32,861 nt of DNA from JBBREP01 sp036501845 (lineage in GTDB: Bacteria > Actinomycetota > Acidimicrobiia > IMCC26256 > PALSA-610). Where the stretch lies: the NCBI GenBank assembly GCA_036501845.1, contig DASXZO010000039.1, positions 1 to 32,861 of the forward strand. Direction: 5' to 3'. Positions within the stretch are counted from its first letter, which is position 1. Every line of letters starts with the position of its first letter. The translations under genes were made by a program, and so were the position numbers. Positions 30,046 through 32,861 of this stretch are shown in pieces. The notes beneath the pieces were generated by a model. The model was not told the origin of the DNA. It searched no databases and was given only the letters and a program-made list of their open reading frames with translations.

Positions 30046-32861
30046 GTGCTTGCGTGTTGGCGGAAAAGCGGTTTGCGGCGTTTCGGCGCGCTTTCAGTGG
30101 GCGTGCTTGTCGCGTCTGTGATCCTCGCGGTGCCCGCGTTTGCGGCAGTGCCCAGTGCGGCGCGCCTCGGCCTCGTGCAGGCCGGGCCAGGTGCCGCGCA
30201 GGTGACGCTGCACTGGGGCCCGCCCACCACCGACGGTGGATCGCCGATCACCGAGTACGACTACAGCTACTCCACTGACGGCGTCACGTGGGTCGGCCCT
30301 CAATACCTCGCGAGCCCGTTCACCTTCTCACTGGCGGGAACGCTGTGCCCCCAGGTGTCGGCGAGTTGCAAGTTCCGCATCTACGCGCGCAACGCCAACG
30401 GTCTCGGTCCGGCGTCGGCGATCAAGACGGTCACGTGGTCGGTGCCCAAGGCTCCGAAGGGTTTCGCGGTGAACGCGGGGCCGCTCCCGGCTGAGGCCTA
30501 CATGCACTTCGGTGCGCCGCTCAGCGGTGGCTACGCCATCGACTACTACAGCTACGACTACAGCAGCGACGGCGGCGCGACGTGGACGCAGGGGCCCACG
30601 AACATCACCGCGCCTTCACCCACGGCGGTCGCGTGGGGTTGTGGCGCGCAGCAGACGTGCACCTACAAGTTGCGCGCGCACAACAGCCAGGGTTTCGGGC
30701 CGTTCGGCGCGGTCAAGACCGCGACGATGAGCGTGCCCCAAGAGGTGCAGACCCTCAACACCACAGTCGCGTCGCTGTCGCCGGGTTCCGGCTCGGCCAC
30801 GATGAACATGGCGTGGCTGCAGCCCGACACGAACGGTCTGGCGATCGACGACTACGACGTGCAGATCTGCAACGGCTATCCCGGTTGTGGGCCCGCGGCC
30901 TCCGACTGGGTGAACAAGCCGATCATCGACGTCGGTCCGGTGCTGTCGTACTCGCCGACGTGCCCCTCGGGCGTCGAGACCTGCGCGGTTCGCATCCGTG
31001 CCCACAACGCCGACGGATGGAGCATCTGGCGGCACAAGTTCATGACGCCGTACGCGCCGTACCACGCGACGGCGGTCACGGGCACCACGCCGCACACGGT
31101 CGTGCTCACGTGGTTCCCGAACCGCGGCCTGCTGCCGAACAACGGTCATTACACCGTGCTGGTGTGCACAACCGGTACGTGCGCCAGCGACTCCGACTGG
31201 GTCGACACCGGACTGAACCCCGGGAAGAACACCACCGTCACCGACGACTGCGGGTGGGCGTTGCTGTGCAGCTTCCGCCTCGGCTTCGTCTACAACCACC
31301 CGAACCCGGTGGTGAACGCCGGGCTGGAGAGCACGCTCTCGGCCGTGGTGCAGGCCTACAGCGCGAGTGAGCCCGCCGCGCCCACGAACCTCACGGCTAC
31401 ATCGGGTTCGAACGTCGGCGAGGTGGATGTCGCGTGGCAGCCGCCGTCATACGTGGGAACGTCGCCGATCACCGGGTACGTGCTGCAACGCGACAAGGGA
31501 TCGGGCTTCACCACAATCGCGTCGCCGTCGTCCAGCACGTTCACTTACACCGACCTCGCGTGCGGTGCTGACGTGGTGTGCAACTACCGCGTCGCCGCGG
31601 CGAACGCAGTGGCCAACAGCGACTGGAGCAACACCGACTCGGACACGGGCGCGAACGGTGCCGGCGTACCGCGCAACCTCACGGCGGCAACGGGCACCGA
31701 CAGCGGCGCGGTCGCGCTGTCGTGGCAGGCGCCGGCGACTCTCGGCGGGCACCCAGTCACCCACTACAACATCCAGCGCAAGATCGGCAGCGGTTCGTTC
31801 GCGGCGCTCACATCGGTGACCGGCACCACGCTCACCTACACCGACGTCACCTGTGGGGCGCGGGTCTCGTGCACCTACGAGGTGAGCGCCACCAACGCGA
31901 TCGGCACGAGTGGCTTCAGCAACACCTCGACGGCTGCGGGCGCCGACGTGCCTGACGCGCCCACTGGTCTGAGCGCGAGCACGAGTGTCAGCACGAGCGG
32001 TGCCGTCGACATGAGCTGGACCGCGCCGGCCAACAACGGCGGCCAACCGGTCACGAACTACGTGATCCAGCGCAACACCGGGTCGGGTTACAACACGATC
32101 GCTACGATCGGCACCACCGGGTCGTATACCGACCCGAGTTGCGGCACGCTCAACACCTGTTCGTACGAGGTGGCGGCGGTGAACGCGGTCGGCACGAGCG
32201 CGTTCAGCACGAGTGATACGGCGACCGGCGCGAGCGCGCCCAGCGCGCCGCAGAATCTCACCGCAGTTCCAGGCACTTCGAGTGGCGCGGTCAACCTCAA
32301 CTGGCAGGCGCCGTTGACGGGCACCGGTGCGATCACGCATTACGTCGTGCAGCGCGACTCGGGTTCGGGCTTCAGCACGATCGTGACGCTCGGCAACGTC
32401 ACGTCGTACACCGACGGCGCGTGCGGCGCATCGGCCACCTGCAACTACCAAGTCGCGGCCGTCAACTCGATCGGCCAGGGCCCGTACAGCACGAACGCGC
32501 AGACGACCGGTGCCGATGTTCCGGGGGCGCCCACGACCCTGGGCGCGCAGAGCAGTGGCACCACGCTCGGCGCCGTCGACCTCAGCTGGAACGCGCCGTC
32601 GAACAACGGTGGTCAGCCAGTCACGAGCTATGTGGTGCAGCGCAACACCGGCTCGGGCTACACCACGGTGGGCACACCGTCGTCGACCACGTTCACCGAC
32701 GCCGGCTGTGGCGCCAACGTGAGCTGCACCTACCAAGTGGCCGCGGTCAGTGTCGTCGGTACCGGTTCGTACAGCTCCAGCGCTGCAGCACTCGGTGCCA
32801 GCAAGCCCACCGCGCCGCAGAGCCTCAGCGCGCACACCGGCACCGAGTACGAAGCGGTCGA
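30046..32861 (+). CDS. Secreted multi-domain fibronectin type III protein, C-terminus beyond window
   Basis: At least 938 codons, still open at the window end. A signal peptide (n-region CWRKSGLRRFG, a hydrophobic core to about residue 29, cleavage near PAFAA at 33-34) leads into a series of fibronectin-III-like domains of about 90-100 residues: four diverged ones to about residue 440, then five closely related ones and the start of another. Each carries a Cys pair spaced by five or six residues before the F-strand (for example CGADVVC, CGARVSC, CGTLNTC). The GTG at 30046 follows GGGGGG by about 6 bases; a TTG one codon before and a GTG at 29992 are alternatives. It could be a surface adhesin or the stalk of an exoenzyme; any catalytic part would lie beyond the window. 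Confidence 0.88.
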   Translation, partial: MLACWRKSGLRRFGALSVGVLVASVILAVPAFAAVPSAARLGLVQAGPGAAQVTLHWGPPTTDGGSPITEYDYSYSTDGVTWVGPQYLASPFTFSLAGTLCPQVSASCKFRIYARNANGLGPASAIKTVTWSVPKAPKGFAVNAGPLPAEAYMHFGAPLSGGYAIDYYSYDYSSDGGATWTQGPTNITAPSPTAVAWGCGAQQTCTYKLRAHNSQGFGPFGAVKTATMSVPQEVQTLNTTVASLSPGSGSATMNMAWLQPDTNGLAIDDYDVQICNGYPGCGPAASDWVNKPIIDVGPVLSYSPTCPSGVETCAVRIRAHNADGWSIWRHKFMTPYAPYHATAVTGTTPHTVVLTWFPNRGLLPNNGHYTVLVCTTGTCASDSDWVDTGLNPGKNTTVTDDCGWALLCSFRLGFVYNHPNPVVNAGLESTLSAVVQAYSASEPAAPTNLTATSGSNVGEVDVAWQPPSYVGTSPITGYVLQRDKGSGFTTIASPSSSTFTYTDLACGADVVCNYRVAAANAVANSDWSNTDSDTGANGAGVPRNLTAATGTDSGAVALSWQAPATLGGHPVTHYNIQRKIGSGSFAALTSVTGTTLTYTDVTCGARVSCTYEVSATNAIGTSGFSNTSTAAGADVPDAPTGLSASTSVSTSGAVDMSWTAPANNGGQPVTNYVIQRNTGSGYNTIATIGTTGSYTDPSCGTLNTCSYEVAAVNAVGTSAFSTSDTATGASAPSAPQNLTAVPGTSSGAVNLNWQAPLTGTGAITHYVVQRDSGSGFSTIVTLGNVTSYTDGACGASATCNYQVAAVNSIGQGPYSTNAQTTGADVPGAPTTLGAQSSGTTLGAVDLSWNAPSNNGGQPVTSYVVQRNTGSGYTTVGTPSSTTFTDAGCGANVSCTYQVAAVSVVGTGSYSSSAAALGASKPTAPQSLSAHTGTEYEAV
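31366..32861 (+). repeat. Tandem array of related FN3-coding units
   Basis: Five full units of roughly 285-290 bases and the beginning of a sixth, starting near 31375, 31666, 31955, 32242, 32525 and 32810. Recurring stretches include GCGCCC or GCGCCG plus ACC/AAC-type starts, CAGCGCAACACCGG and TACACCGAC. Alternate units are the more alike. Confidence 0.8.

Noticed and set aside
31447..32835. 462-codon open frame on the minus strand
   Set aside because: Antisense to the FN3 array. Its internal repetition only mirrors that array.

Overview
The window is a dense, GC-rich (roughly two-thirds G+C), gene-packed piece of a bacterial chromosome. A WhiB-family regulator, coproheme decarboxylase of the actinobacterial type, glucosyl-3-phosphoglycerate synthase, a PAC2-family protein, the FmdB-SAF gene pair and frequent GTG/TTG starts all point to an actinobacterium. 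I suspect the class Acidimicrobiia, but that is inference. No phage, insertion sequence, CRISPR array, rRNA or tRNA was recognised.

Layout. 1-853 (-): the 5' part of gpgS. 854-2613 (+): a SAM riboswitch, a threonine-synthase-like PLP enzyme and a ThiS/MoaD-type sulfur carrier, probably a homocysteine-forming unit. 2627-3286 (-): a DtxR-family metal regulator with MntR-like ligands. 3458-5247 (+): groEL under two CIRCE operators and closed by a strong terminator. 5278-8957 (+): a lipoprotein, chdC, a NIL-domain protein, and the amt-glnK ammonium pair. 9117-13433: Nudix, a hypothetical protein and a double-HTH protein on the minus strand, a metallo-beta-lactamase-fold hydrolase and an M20 peptidase. 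13447-15947 (-): PAC2, a phosphotransferase and whiB. 16175-18959: a LysR regulator convergent with a coupled pair of membrane-lipid genes (PAP2 and YbhN-like). 19077-23187: an alpha/beta hydrolase, a FlK-like thioesterase and the tldD-tldE protease pair. 23313-25462 (-): an fmdB-SAF-uppP operon under its own CIRCE operator. 25547-28422 (+): plsY, galU and moeA. 28913-29926: moaA, after a structured 490-base gap. 30046 to the end: a secreted multi-domain fibronectin-III protein that runs off the window.

Themes. Molybdenum cofactor synthesis (moeA, moaA), cell-envelope precursors (plsY, uppP, galU, PAP2/YbhN) and sulfur/methionine control are the recognisable pathways. A heat-shock (HrcA/CIRCE) link ties groEL to the fmdB operon. 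Many genes have no Shine-Dalgarno sequence. Instead they carry a TAnnnT hexamer 6-9 bases before the start codon, as expected of leaderless transcripts. A roughly 118-base repeat occurs three times between genes.

The most interesting locus is the SAM-riboswitch / threonine-synthase-like / sulfur-carrier unit. A SAM-sensing switch on a nominal threonine synthase makes little sense unless the enzyme makes homocysteine.
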